Shown: positions 34,412 to 42,299 of the stretch, piece after piece
How the letters are laid out: each line of letters starts with the position of its first letter
How positions within the stretch are numbered: the first letter of the stretch is position 1
The notes under the pieces: model-generated
Told to the model about the DNA's origin: nothing
Database searches by the model: none
What the model saw: the letters and a program-made list of their open reading frames with translations, nothing else
Program-made: the position numbers and the translations under genes
Assembly (NCBI GenBank): GCA_937922795.1
Contig: CALAJK010000060.1
Coordinates: forward strand, 1-60,403
Reading direction: 5' to 3'
Source of the DNA: an uncultured Anaerolineae bacterium
GTDB lineage: Bacteria; Chloroflexota; Anaerolineae; Aggregatilineales; Phototrophicaceae
DNA: 60,403 nucleotides

Positions 34412-35412
34412 GCGAAACGGCTCCGGAAATACGGGATGACTTCCCGGCCGATGGTCACGACCGCCGCGGCCAGATCCGGGCCAAGCGGCGGCCCAAAGCT
34501 GATGTGGCGCACACCATCAGCGGCCAGCGCTTCCAGTCGTTCGATCAAATCGCGGCCCGTGCCGACAATCCCAATCCGCAGCATCGCCGGCGTCACCATC
34601 TGTCGGGCTTTCGCCAGATCGTTCTCGATCATAGCTGCGTGTTCAATCGGCTTGAAATCGTCGTGGGTCAGCCCAAGCTGTTCCAGGATCAGCGGGCTGA
34701 GGGCGTGGCCATAATAGGCGATTTTCTCTTTCAACGCCCCCTCCGCCGCCTCACGATCGTCAGCGACAGAACACCAGATGCAGGCGGCGATGTCAATCGA
34801 GTCTAGATCGCGGCCTGCAGCCTGCGCCCCGGCCTGGATGTGCGGCCAGACGCTGCGGTAATGTTCTGGAGGGAACAGCAGCGGCAGCCCGCCGTCGGCG
34901 ATGCGGCCGATCTCCTCCAACATGCGCGGGCTCATCGCCCCGATGTAGATCGGCACGCGCCGCTGCGGCGTAAAGCGCAGATAGCAGGCATCCGACCAGC
35001 GCAGAAACTGGCCATCCAGCGGCGCCCGTTCCCCGGCCAGCAGCCGGTTGAGGACCTGCACCGTCTCCACAACGGCCGTGCGCGGCTTATCGGCTTGGAT
35101 CCCAATCCACTGCAAAAAATCGCCCGCGCCCGCCGACAGCCCCAAGTTGAAACGCCCGCCGGAAAACTCATCCAGCGTGGCGGCCATCATCGCCATCTCA
35201 GCCGGATGCAGCGTGTACGGATTGACGATACACGTGCCGATCTCAATACGCGCGGTAGCCGCAGCGACCGCGGTGAGAATGACGGGCGCGCTGCGCAGGA
35301 ACAGATCATCGCTCACCCAAAACTGGTCAAAACCGGCGTCTTCAGCCAGACGCGCCAGATGCACATAGTCCCTGACCGGAAGATCGTTGTTCAAGCGCAA
35401 GCTGAACTTCAC
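34408..35412 (-). CDS. LLM class F420-dependent oxidoreductase (Mer-like)
   Basis: 334 residues. [100 protein letters not shown] and [20 protein letters not shown] give the full set of luciferase-like barrel motifs. The form is closer to 5,10-methylene-tetrahydromethanopterin reductase than the 33081-34097 protein. It overlaps the RidA-like gene by four bases upstream and the TIGR04076 gene by four bases downstream. With two LLM enzymes in one operon, successive reductions of one substrate are possible. Confidence 0.87.
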   Translation of the reverse strand: MKFSLRLNNDLPVRDYVHLARLAEDAGFDQFWVSDDLFLRSAPVILTAVAAATARIEIGTCIVNPYTLHPAEMAMMAATLDEFSGGRFNLGLSAGAGDFLQWIGIQADKPRTAVVETVQVLNRLLAGERAPLDGQFLRWSDACYLRFTPQRRVPIYIGAMSPRMLEEIGRIADGGLPLLFPPEHYRSVWPHIQAGAQAAGRDLDSIDIAACIWCSVADDREAAEGALKEKIAYYGHALSPLILEQLGLTHDDFKPIEHAAMIENDLAKARQMVTPAMLRIGIVGTGRDLIERLEALAADGVRHISFGPPLGPDLAAAVVTIGREVIPYFRSRFA

Positions 35413-35807
35413 GGCGCGGCTCCGACTACAGCGTCGGCTTCGATCTCGACCAGATACGCATCGCCAACCAGCGCGCTGACCTCAACCAAGGTGTTAGCTG
35501 GTCGGATTTGGGCGAAGAATTCGCCATGCGCGCGCCCGACCGCTTCCCAGTGACGCGCATCAGTGACGTAGATGCGCGTCCGCACGACATCCCCTAGCGA
35601 GGCTCCAGCCTGCTCTAGGGCGCGTTCGATCTTCTGAATGATGTACACTGTCTGGGCATACGGGTCGCCAGCGCCCACCACCCTTCCCTGCTCATCGGTA
35701 GCCGTCGTCCCAGAGACAAAGACCTGATCGCCGACGCGCACCGCTCGCGAATAACCGACAATGGCTTCCCAATGCGTGCCGGATGAGATATTTTGACGTC
35801 CGGTCAT
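35409..35807 (-). CDS. RidA/YjgF/YER057c family protein lacking the substrate-binding Arg
   Basis: 132 residues, trimeric RidA fold expected. Typical blocks: [20 protein letters not shown] at 19-38, [20 protein letters not shown] at 56-75, [20 protein letters not shown], and [20 protein letters not shown]. The arginine that in RidA binds the carboxylate of enamine/imine substrates lies in a PAR motif; here position 105 is Asn (PAN). Thus the imine deaminase reaction of RidA on 2-aminoacrylate-like substrates is unlikely; another member role (Rid groups without Arg are known) is more likely. Its neighbours are M24 peptidase and LLM genes. Confidence 0.82.
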   Translation of the reverse strand: MTGRQNISSGTHWEAIVGYSRAVRVGDQVFVSGTTATDEQGRVVGAGDPYAQTVYIIQKIERALEQAGASLGDVVRTRIYVTDARHWEAVGRAHGEFFAQIRPANTLVEVSALVGDAYLVEIEADAVVGAAP

Positions 35808-35813
35808 CGGCAG

Positions 35814-36959
35814 TCACTCGATCACGATCAGTTCTTGGTAACCGGAAGTCAGCGGCTCGCCGCCGCCGGGGCGTGCCACCACCACATCTTCAACTCGCGC
35901 CGAGAAACTGTTGAACTGGGTGATGCTCGGCTCAATCGTGAACAGCATGCCCTCTTGCAGCGGCGTCTCGTCGCCCGCGGTCAGAAACGGCGGCTCATGC
36001 ACATCCATGCCGATGGCGTGGCCCAGGCGATGGCGAAACGCTTCGCCGTAACCCGCGTCAGCGATGACCTGGCGCGCTGCCGCGTCTACCTGCGAGGTGG
36101 TCGCGCTGCCAGCTCGCAGCGCCGCAATGCCAGCCCGCTGCGACTCCATCACCAATTGATGCACCCGTACCTGTTCAGCGCTCGGCGCGCCAAAGGACAC
36201 GGTGCGCCCATAGTCATAGCAGTAGCCCTCATGCACAGCGCCAAAATCGAACAGCACCGACACCGGCGGCGTGAGCACGCGCGGCCAGGTCGCCAGCCGC
36301 TGCCCGAACAGCAGCGGGTGATTAGGGCCGGAGTTGTAAAGCGATGTCGTGAACGACGGCCCCAACGATCCATGCCGCCGCAGTTGGTAATCTACTTCTG
36401 AGATCAAATCGAGTTCGGTCATGCCGGGCTTCAACTGCTTCAGCACATCGGCGAAGGCGGCCTCGGTGATCTGGCCTGCCCGGCGCATGACGGCGATCTC
36501 GTCTTCCGACTTGATCACTCGCAGGGGGCGCAGCAGATCAGTGGCGGAAATGAAGACGGCATCCGGCAGGATCCGCTGCAGATTCACCACCGTCTCGCCG
36601 GTCGTATGGTCGCTGATGGCCACCAGCGGCCGTTCCGGCAGTTGGAAGCCGCGCACGATATCTCTCACTAGTGCTGCCGGATCATCCCAGTCGCCCAGCA
36701 CCCGAATATCAATATTCGACAGCCGATTCAGCCCGCCAAACTCGGCTGACATACGCGGCAGCAGCAGTATCGGCGGCCGAGCCGGCGTCATCCAGACGCC
36801 TTCCAGCCATGCGCCTGGGTGGATGACCGCGCCATAATTTGGGATGTCGCGCGGCACGCCGGTCAAGTATTCCAGATCCGCCGAGTGGGGCAGATAGATC
36901 AAGTCGGCGCGGCCTGCAACAGCCGCCTGAAAACGTTGTAGCCGTTCATTGTGGGACAT
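35814..36959 (-). CDS. M24 family metallopeptidase (Xaa-Pro dipeptidase-like)
   Basis: 381 residues. The N-terminal creatinase-like domain (YLPHSADLEYLTGVPRDIPN) is followed by the pita-bread catalytic domain: KSEDEIAVMRRAGQITEAAF, LFDFGAVHEGYCYDYGRTVS with the two metal Asp residues, AFRHRLGHAIGMDVHEPPFL with the metal His, FTIEPSITQF and FSARVEDVVVAR with the metal Glu pair. The family covers Xaa-Pro dipeptidases, aminopeptidase P and creatinase; the substrate is therefore an imino- or guanidino-linked amide. It is the first gene of the operon, which has its own promoter at 36999-37027. ATG at 36959 follows AGAGAG and fits the family start; a longer version from 36998 adds no motif. Confidence 0.88.
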   Translation of the reverse strand: MSHNERLQRFQAAVAGRADLIYLPHSADLEYLTGVPRDIPNYGAVIHPGAWLEGVWMTPARPPILLLPRMSAEFGGLNRLSNIDIRVLGDWDDPAALVRDIVRGFQLPERPLVAISDHTTGETVVNLQRILPDAVFISATDLLRPLRVIKSEDEIAVMRRAGQITEAAFADVLKQLKPGMTELDLISEVDYQLRRHGSLGPSFTTSLYNSGPNHPLLFGQRLATWPRVLTPPVSVLFDFGAVHEGYCYDYGRTVSFGAPSAEQVRVHQLVMESQRAGIAALRAGSATTSQVDAAARQVIADAGYGEAFRHRLGHAIGMDVHEPPFLTAGDETPLQEGMLFTIEPSITQFNSFSARVEDVVVARPGGGEPLTSGYQELIVIE

Positions 36960-36998
36960 GCGCCAGCTCTCTGATGGGAAGCAGGTTAAAACGCACAA

Positions 36999-37027
36999 AC
37001 TATAGCACGGAAAAATTGTACACTCAA
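36999..37027 (-). promoter_or_regulatory. Promoter of the M24/RidA/LLM operon
   Basis: Minus strand: TTGAGT (37027-37022), 17-base spacer, TATAGT (37004-36999), 40 bases before the ATG at 36959. It is back to back with the importer promoter at 37041, so the two divergent operons share a regulatory region of about 200 bases. Confidence 0.55.
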
Positions 37028-37040
37028 CAAGCCGAAATCT

Positions 37041-37069
37041 TTGCCAACCCAGCTCACACGAATTACAAT
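37041..37069 (+). promoter_or_regulatory. Promoter of the peptide-type ABC importer
   Basis: TTGCCA (37041-37046), 17-base spacer, TACAAT (37064-37069), 92 bases before the ATG at 37161. Both boxes match five of six consensus positions and spacing is optimal. Confidence 0.6.
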
Positions 37070-37160
37070 TACGGCTCGTTACACAGCCCTGCCTGTGTGC
37101 GCAGGCTCGCTGGGTGCTACTTATCTCGTTTTAGTGTTTGGCTAAGGAAGGATGAGGGCT

Positions 37161-38753
37161 ATGAAAAGATTACATGTTGGCAAGCGCGCCGCCCTGCTGC
37201 TGGCGCTGCTGGTCATCGCCCTGCTGGCTTCCGGGCTGGCAGTGGCGCAGGAAGAGAAGGTGCTGGTGATCGGCCATGCCGAAAGCACCGACTCGCTCGA
37301 CCCGGCGCGGGGCTACACGCAGACTACCGGTTTCATCCTGCGCGCGACCTATGAAACGCTGGTCGATTTTCCAGATACAGACGCCAGCGCGATCGAACCG
37401 GGACTGGCCAGCTCCTGGGAAGTCTCCGATGACGGTCTCGTCTATACCTTCAAGCTGCAGGAAGGCGTAGTTTTCGCCAGCGGCAACCCGCTGACGGCCG
37501 CCGATGTCGTGTTCTCGATCAACCGCCTGAAGAACGTCAAAGGCAGCCCCTCGTTCCTGGCGAACAGCATCGCCAAGGTGGAAGCCCTGGATGATCTGAC
37601 CGTGGCCATCACGCTGGCTGAAGCCGACCCATCGTTCCTGTCATCGCTGCCGAATAACGCTTTTTCGATCACTGACTCGAAGCTGATCCAGGAGAACGGC
37701 GGCACGGACGCGGCTGATGCCGACACCACCGACACGGCTGAGAACTTCCTGAACAGCACTTCAGCTGGCACTGGCCCCTATGTGTTGGAAAGCTGGGAAC
37801 GCCAGGTGCAGACGACGCTCGTCCGTAATCCCAACTGGCGCGGCGAACCACCCTACTTCGATCGTGTCATCGTCACCAACATTCCGGAACCCGCCACCCA
37901 GAAAGTCGCGCTGGAAGCTGGCGATATCGATCTGGCGCTCGACCTGACCGCCGATCAGATCAAGAGCCTGGAAGGCAACCCCGCGATCTCAATCTACCGC
38001 GGCCCGTCCAATATCGTTCATTTCCTGCTGATGAACCAGAACCCTGAACTAGGCGGCCCGGTCTCTAATCCGAAAGTGCAGCTTGCCATCCGCTACGCGC
38101 TAGATTACGAAGGCTACCAGGAACTGTGGGGCGGCGTCCAGCCGGGGACGAATCTGGCTGTAGGCCTAGCGGGCGCGTTGGGCCCCGATCAGGCGCTCAA
38201 GCGCGACCTCGACAAAGCCAAGGCGCTGCTGGCCGAAGCCGGCTATCCCGATGGTTTTGAGATCACCCTCAACTACCCAGACTTCTCGTTCCAGGGCGTC
38301 AACATGAACACCAACGCCCAGAAGATCCAGGCTGACCTAGCAGAGGTCGGCATCAAGGTCACCCTCAATCCGGGCGAGCTTCAGGTCTCGCTGCAAGACT
38401 ACCGCAGCGGCAAACAGGGCTTCGGCTACTGGTTCTGGGGCCCGGACAAGCTCGATCCGGTGGACTTCCTGGCGTTCCTACCGGGCGGCAAAGTGGCCAC
38501 TGAGCGCGCCAACTGGACGCCGGAGATCGCGCCGGCCGAGCTGAACGAACTCATCGCGCGGGCGCGCACTGAGTCCGATCAGGATAAGCGCTTGGAACTG
38601 TATCGCCAGCTCCAGGAATATGCCCAGCAGAACGGCCCGTTTGCGCCGTTCAACCAACCTGATATCCAGACCGCTTTCCGCGCCAACATTCAGGGCTACG
38701 TCTGGCATCCGCAGTGGTTGATTGATGTAGCGCTGCTCAGCCGCAGCGAATAA
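37161..38753 (+). CDS. ABC transporter substrate-binding protein, family 5 (peptide/nickel type)
   Basis: 530 residues, exported by a signal peptide (MKRLHVGKRAALLLALLVIA, cleavage near AVAQEEK). Typical family 5 elements: ESTDSLDPARGYTQTTGFIL, LVDFPDTDASAIEPGLASSW (the LA.SW motif), YTFKLQEGVVFASGNPLTAA with DVVFSINRL (the signature of the family), GTGPYVLESWERQVQTTLVR and NPNWRGEPPYFDRV. ATG at 37161 is nine bases from GGAAGG; a start at 37152 would be too close. No lipobox cysteine, so it is periplasmic or bound to the outside of a monoderm cell by contact with its permeases. Ligand unknown (peptides, nickel, opines and others are possible). Confidence 0.92.
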   Translation: MKRLHVGKRAALLLALLVIALLASGLAVAQEEKVLVIGHAESTDSLDPARGYTQTTGFILRATYETLVDFPDTDASAIEPGLASSWEVSDDGLVYTFKLQEGVVFASGNPLTAADVVFSINRLKNVKGSPSFLANSIAKVEALDDLTVAITLAEADPSFLSSLPNNAFSITDSKLIQENGGTDAADADTTDTAENFLNSTSAGTGPYVLESWERQVQTTLVRNPNWRGEPPYFDRVIVTNIPEPATQKVALEAGDIDLALDLTADQIKSLEGNPAISIYRGPSNIVHFLLMNQNPELGGPVSNPKVQLAIRYALDYEGYQELWGGVQPGTNLAVGLAGALGPDQALKRDLDKAKALLAEAGYPDGFEITLNYPDFSFQGVNMNTNAQKIQADLAEVGIKVTLNPGELQVSLQDYRSGKQGFGYWFWGPDKLDPVDFLAFLPGGKVATERANWTPEIAPAELNELIARARTESDQDKRLELYRQLQEYAQQNGPFAPFNQPDIQTAFRANIQGYVWHPQWLIDVALLSRSE

Positions 38754-38775
38754 TCCGTACACATCAACTTCACAG

Positions 38776-38811
38776 GGGTAGGGAGCGCGGTGATATCTGC
38801 GTCCCCTACCC
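38776..38811 (+). terminator. Intergenic hairpin between binding protein and permease
   Basis: GGGTAGGG (38776-38783) can pair with CCCTACCC (38804-38811), extended inside by CGC/GCG after two mismatches. No T run follows. In such operons a hairpin after the binding-protein gene often lowers downstream transcription or stabilises the upstream message, giving more binding protein than permease; that role is inferred. Confidence 0.45.
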
Positions 38812-38852
38812 TGTTCCTATCAGCGGCGTCAGCAACGATGTGATCGCTCAAG

Positions 38853-39872
38853 ATGCCTTTCTATCTATACTTTTTGCGCCGTTTGTTGTTCGTGATCCCC
38901 ACCCTGCTGGGCATCACACTAGTGGCGTTCATCATCGCGCGCGCCGTGCCTGCCGACCCGATCAACGCCAATTTGCCGCAAAGCGCGCTCAACGATGAGC
39001 GCATCATCGCCGCTTTTCGCCAGAAATGGGGGCTGGATAAACCGCCGCACGAGCAGTACCTGACCTATATGGCCAACCTGCTGCAGGGCGATATGGGCGT
39101 TTCAATCAAAACGCGGAAGCCCATCTTGGACGATATCCGCCAATTTCTGCCCGCTACCATTGAACTAGCCACCTTTGGCATCGTGCTGGGTGTGCTCATG
39201 GGCGTGGGCTTCGGCGTCGTTTCAGCCGTATGGCGCAACAGCTTGGTTGATTATTTCGTGCGCGTTTTCGCGCTGGTCGGCGTCAGCTTCCCGGTCTTCC
39301 TGCTGGCGCTGCTGGGGCTGTCAGTGCTTTACGCGCAGCTCGGCCTCGTCGCTGGGCCGGGCCGCCTCTCCATCACCCTGCGACCGCCCCCAACCGTGAC
39401 CGGCTTGTTCACCATTGACAGCCTGCTGGCCGGCCAGTGGCGCACCTTCAGCGACGCGATCTCACACCTCATACTTCCCAGCCTGGTGCTGGGCAGCTAC
39501 GTATCCGGCGTCATCGCCCGCATCACCCGGTCGTCGCTGCTAGAAGTGATGGGGATGGACTACGTGCGGACGGCGCGCGCCAAAGGGCTGCGCGAGCGCG
39601 TGGTCATCCGCAAACATGCGCTGGCGAATGCGCTCATCCCAGTGGTGACTGTGATCGGTCTATCTTACGGCAGCCTGCTCTCCGGCGCGGTGCTGACCGA
39701 ATCGATCTTCGCCTGGCCAGGCATCGGGCGCTACATGTTTCGCGCCTCCACGTCACAGGATTTTCCGGCCATCATGGGCGTCAGCCTGTTGATCGCCGCC
39801 ATCTACGTGGGAGTGAATTTCGTCGTTGACCTCCTCTACTATTTCCTTGACCCGCGCATCCGGCTGGCGTGA
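38853..39872 (+). CDS. ABC transporter permease, DppB/OppB family
   Basis: 339 residues. MPFYLYFLRRLLFVIPTLLG with the first helix, then the VAFIIARAVPADPINANLPQ block and QYLTYMANLLQGDMGVSIKT, followed by about five membrane helices. The EAA-like cytoplasmic loop is MDYVRTARAKGLRERVVIRK then HALANALIPVVTVIG, with the conserved Gly, that contacts an ATPase subunit. LLSGAVLTESIFAWPGIGRY is also typical. It is 99 bases after the binding-protein gene and overlaps the second permease. The gene order binding protein, permease, permease is standard, but no ATPase gene follows. Confidence 0.93.
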   Translation: MPFYLYFLRRLLFVIPTLLGITLVAFIIARAVPADPINANLPQSALNDERIIAAFRQKWGLDKPPHEQYLTYMANLLQGDMGVSIKTRKPILDDIRQFLPATIELATFGIVLGVLMGVGFGVVSAVWRNSLVDYFVRVFALVGVSFPVFLLALLGLSVLYAQLGLVAGPGRLSITLRPPPTVTGLFTIDSLLAGQWRTFSDAISHLILPSLVLGSYVSGVIARITRSSLLEVMGMDYVRTARAKGLRERVVIRKHALANALIPVVTVIGLSYGSLLSGAVLTESIFAWPGIGRYMFRASTSQDFPAIMGVSLLIAAIYVGVNFVVDLLYYFLDPRIRLA

Positions 39873-40704
39873 CCGACTGGGCGATACCCGCCGCACGCTG
39901 CTGCGCAACCCGCTGGTGCTGATCGGGCTGGTGGTCGCCGGGATCTGGCTGGTCATCGGCCTGGTCGGCTACCGCATCGCGCCCAATGATCCCCTGCAGC
40001 AGGATGTCCGCGCTCGTTTGCAGCCGCCCAGCGAGTCTTTCCGTTTCGGCACGGATGAGTTGGGGCGGGATGTATTCAGCCGCGTCCTGCACGGCGCGCG
40101 CATCACTATCCCGGCGGGCATCGCCGTCATCATCATCGGCAGCACGCTGGGCACGCTGATTGGCGCGCTGGCCGGGTATCTGGGCGGCCTCTGGGATGAA
40201 ATCTTGATGCGTCTGTCGGAACTGTTCATGGCGTTCCCGACCATCATCCTAGCGATGGCCATCACCGCCGCGCTAGGGCCGGACATCCGCAATGCGATCC
40301 TGGCGCTGGTGATCGTCTGGTGGCCAAGCTATGCACGTCTGATTCGCGGGCTGGTGCTGGAGATCAAAACTAAAGAGTACGTGGAAGGCGCGCGCATGGT
40401 GGGCGCTACCGACGCTTACATCCTGTTCCGCACGGTGCTGCCCAACTGCGTTTCGCCGGCCATCGTCCTGGCGACCCTGGACATCGGCAACGCCATTCTA
40501 ACCTTCGCTGGACTGAGCTTCCTAGGTCTAGGCCCGGATCCTTCATCGCCCGAATGGGGGCGCATGGTGTCCATCGGGATTGACTTCTTCGACCAGTGGT
40601 GGATGTGGCTGTATCCAGGGCTGTCTATCGCCAGCTTAGTCCTAGCCTTCAACTTCATTGGCGATGGCTTGCGCGATATCTTTGACCCGCGCACTAAGAA
40701 ATGA
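39826..40704 (+). CDS. ABC transporter permease, DppC/OppC family
   Basis: 292 residues. Typical parts: LLRNPLVLIGLVVAGIWLVI (first helix), RFGTDELGRDVFSRVLHGAR, the glycine-rich PAGIAVIIIGSTLGTLIGAL helix, FMAFPTIILAMAITAALGP, the ATPase-contact loop TKEYVEGARMVGATDAYILF and LPNCVSPAIV, and the C-terminal ILTFAGLSFLGLGPDPSSPE. The start is TTG at 39826 (GGGAG about a dozen bases before) or an in-frame TTG at 39847; it overlaps the upstream permease by 47 bases. The next gene (mobA) is convergent, so this transport operon ends here without DppD/DppF-type ATPases. Confidence 0.9.
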   Translation: MTSSTISLTRASGWRDRLGDTRRTLLRNPLVLIGLVVAGIWLVIGLVGYRIAPNDPLQQDVRARLQPPSESFRFGTDELGRDVFSRVLHGARITIPAGIAVIIIGSTLGTLIGALAGYLGGLWDEILMRLSELFMAFPTIILAMAITAALGPDIRNAILALVIVWWPSYARLIRGLVLEIKTKEYVEGARMVGATDAYILFRTVLPNCVSPAIVLATLDIGNAILTFAGLSFLGLGPDPSSPEWGRMVSIGIDFFDQWWMWLYPGLSIASLVLAFNFIGDGLRDIFDPRTKK

Positions 40705-40707
40705 GGC

Positions 40708-41295
40708 TCAGGTTATACTCTCTAGATCGGCGGGCGTGTTCAGATTGGTAAACGAGCGCAGTTCGGGGTCGAGCTGCCGCACCCAGCTTTCATCAACATA
40801 GCGCAGATTCACGTGATGATAGAAACCAGTCAGCTTCAGGTCGCCGCGCGCGATCTGAGCGCTAATTGCTGGGATGCAGACGCGGTTGTAGACCGCGTGC
40901 AGCGGTTCCGGCCGGCCAGCGATGACCGGCACAACGCCATCCATGCCCCCGCGCTGCTGCGCCATCTCCTTCAGTAAGATCGGGTTGAGGAAAGGCATGT
41001 CACAGGCTACGCACAGGACATCCGCAGTTGAGCTGTACAGCAGCGCAGTGTACAGCCCTCCCAGCGCCCCCGCCCCTGGCAGCGCGTCGCTCACCATGGG
41101 CAGACCGAAGCGTTGATGAGCCGCCGGTTGATTGGTGACCAGGAACATCTCAACCTGGAGCTGGGCGCAGCGCTCGATCACATGCGCCAGCAGCGGCCGC
41201 CCGGCCAGCGGCAGCAGACTTTTGTCGCGCCCCATGCGGCGGGAACGCCCGCCGGCCAGAATGGCCACCGACAGCGCGGCGTCACCCTCTGTCAT
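40708..41295 (-). CDS. mobA: Molybdenum cofactor guanylyltransferase MobA
   Basis: Converts molybdopterin to the guanine dinucleotide form used by the DMSO reductase family. 195 residues. SVAILAGGRSRRMGRDKSLL gives the nucleotide loop with the Lys, FLVTNQP, PGAGALGGLYTALLYS, the metal-binding VACDMPFLNP and EPLHAVYNR. ATG at 41295 is used, giving MTEGDAALS; it overlaps the FmdE-like gene by four bases. The protein would serve the molybdopterin oxidoreductase at 45828-48035, to which its operon belongs, whereas the yqeC-mocA fusion supplies the cytosine form. Confidence 0.92.
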   Translation of the reverse strand: MTEGDAALSVAILAGGRSRRMGRDKSLLPLAGRPLLAHVIERCAQLQVEMFLVTNQPAAHQRFGLPMVSDALPGAGALGGLYTALLYSSTADVLCVACDMPFLNPILLKEMAQQRGGMDGVVPVIAGRPEPLHAVYNRVCIPAISAQIARGDLKLTGFYHHVNLRYVDESWVRQLDPELRSFTNLNTPADLESIT

Positions 41296-41888
41296 TCTGC
41301 CACTTCCTGCGGCAGGCGCAGCGCGTAATAGGCTTCGCCGGCGCACGCCCGGCACAGGGTGCGCCCATCCATCCTGACTTCACGCGCATTCATGATCTCT
41401 TCACCGCACTGATCGCAAAGGACGCGCAGGCCTGGCCGGCTGATGATCGCCTCAAGCGATACCGCCAGCGTCACCGGCCGCACGCTGAACAGACGATCGG
41501 CAGGCATCATCTGGTAAGCCTCAAGCTGGGCGTGCCAGCGACTGGACGCTGTTGGGCAGCAGCGCTCGGCTTCTTCCCGCACAGTCGGCAGCGGCGCCAG
41601 CCGCAGCGCCTGACTGGTGAGCGTATCGACGAACGTCGCCGCCACTTTGCCGAAATCCACCAGGCGCATGGTGCGATGCCCCAGCGAACAGCCAGTCGCC
41701 GCCAACACACCGTCAGCAAAGCAGCCATCGGTCTCCACGAACACAAACAGCCGTTTGTCCGTCTGAGGCAGGCTCAGCCCCAATTGCTCGCCGGCATACA
41801 GCCCCATACGCAGCCCCAGGATTTGGCGGGGGCACAAGTGATCGTGCAAAGTGGCTAAGTGTGCGAGATAAGGAGCCAAGTTATTCAT
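41292..41888 (-). CDS. FmdE family protein with C-terminal zinc ribbon
   Basis: 198 residues. The N-terminal FmdE domain begins with LATLHDHLCPRQILGLRMGL (the His, Cys-Pro and Gly region that binds metal) and includes FVFVETDGCFADGVLAATGC and GHRTMRLVDFGKVAATFVD. The C-terminal part is a zinc ribbon with CDQCGEEIM and LCRACAG. FmdE was first noted in formylmethanofuran dehydrogenase clusters and is found next to molybdenum or tungsten enzymes; it may take part in cofactor handling. It lies just before mobA, in keeping with a maturation role for the molybdopterin oxidoreductase. It does not act on methanogenesis here. Confidence 0.85.
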   Translation of the reverse strand: MNNLAPYLAHLATLHDHLCPRQILGLRMGLYAGEQLGLSLPQTDKRLFVFVETDGCFADGVLAATGCSLGHRTMRLVDFGKVAATFVDTLTSQALRLAPLPTVREEAERCCPTASSRWHAQLEAYQMMPADRLFSVRPVTLAVSLEAIISRPGLRVLCDQCGEEIMNAREVRMDGRTLCRACAGEAYYALRLPQEVAE

Positions 41889-41909
41889 CAGCGCGCTTCC
41901 CCATACTCC

Positions 41910-42299
41910 TCAGGCAATAAAACGATCTTGTGGGCTGACTGTCCGGTCGAGATGAATGATCAGATTGCCGCCTGAGTCCAGGTTCACCTCAACATACCGC
42001 AGCGATGCCTCATCTGCCGCATCCAGAGGATAACCAACCGCGTCACAGCGGCGCTTTCGACAGACGCAGATATAGCCACCGCCGGTATATTGAACCATAC
42101 ATCCGCCTTCAGGACAATCGGCGGCGATGGCGAAGAAGCCGATCTCATCGCACCCCAGCCAGGCGCGAGCCGATTGAACCCACACCAGGCTTCCAGGCGC
42201 ATACTGCCGCGGCGAACCGGCTTCCCGCACGATCGGATAGGCAGGCGAAGCCGGCGAAGGTTTGGTGGGGCGCAGGCGCAAGAATTCGCGGCGGTTCAT
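41910..42299 (-). CDS. Rieske-like fold protein without the histidine ligands
   Basis: 129 residues. The sequence DCPEGGCMVQYTGGGYICVC then RKRRCDAVGYPLD and RYVEVNLDSGGNLIIHLDRT follows the order of a Rieske domain: CTHLGC reads CPEGGC (Cys62, Cys67, Glu64 in place of His) and CPCHGS reads CVCRKR (Cys78, Cys80, Arg81 in place of His). All four Cys of the fold are kept, both His cluster ligands are lost. The N-terminus NRREFLRL is like a twin-arginine motif, but no hydrophobic stretch follows. It overlaps the nonaheme cytochrome gene by four bases. Either the cluster type has changed or the domain is a structural or redox disulfide protein. Confidence 0.6.
   Translation of the reverse strand: MNRREFLRLRPTKPSPASPAYPIVREAGSPRQYAPGSLVWVQSARAWLGCDEIGFFAIAADCPEGGCMVQYTGGGYICVCRKRRCDAVGYPLDAADEASLRYVEVNLDSGGNLIIHLDRTVSPQDRFIA

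Noticed and set aside
41910..42299. Tat-exported Rieske protein
   Set aside because: The RREFLRL motif is not followed by a hydrophobic segment and both histidine ligands are replaced, so neither export nor a normal Rieske cluster can be claimed.
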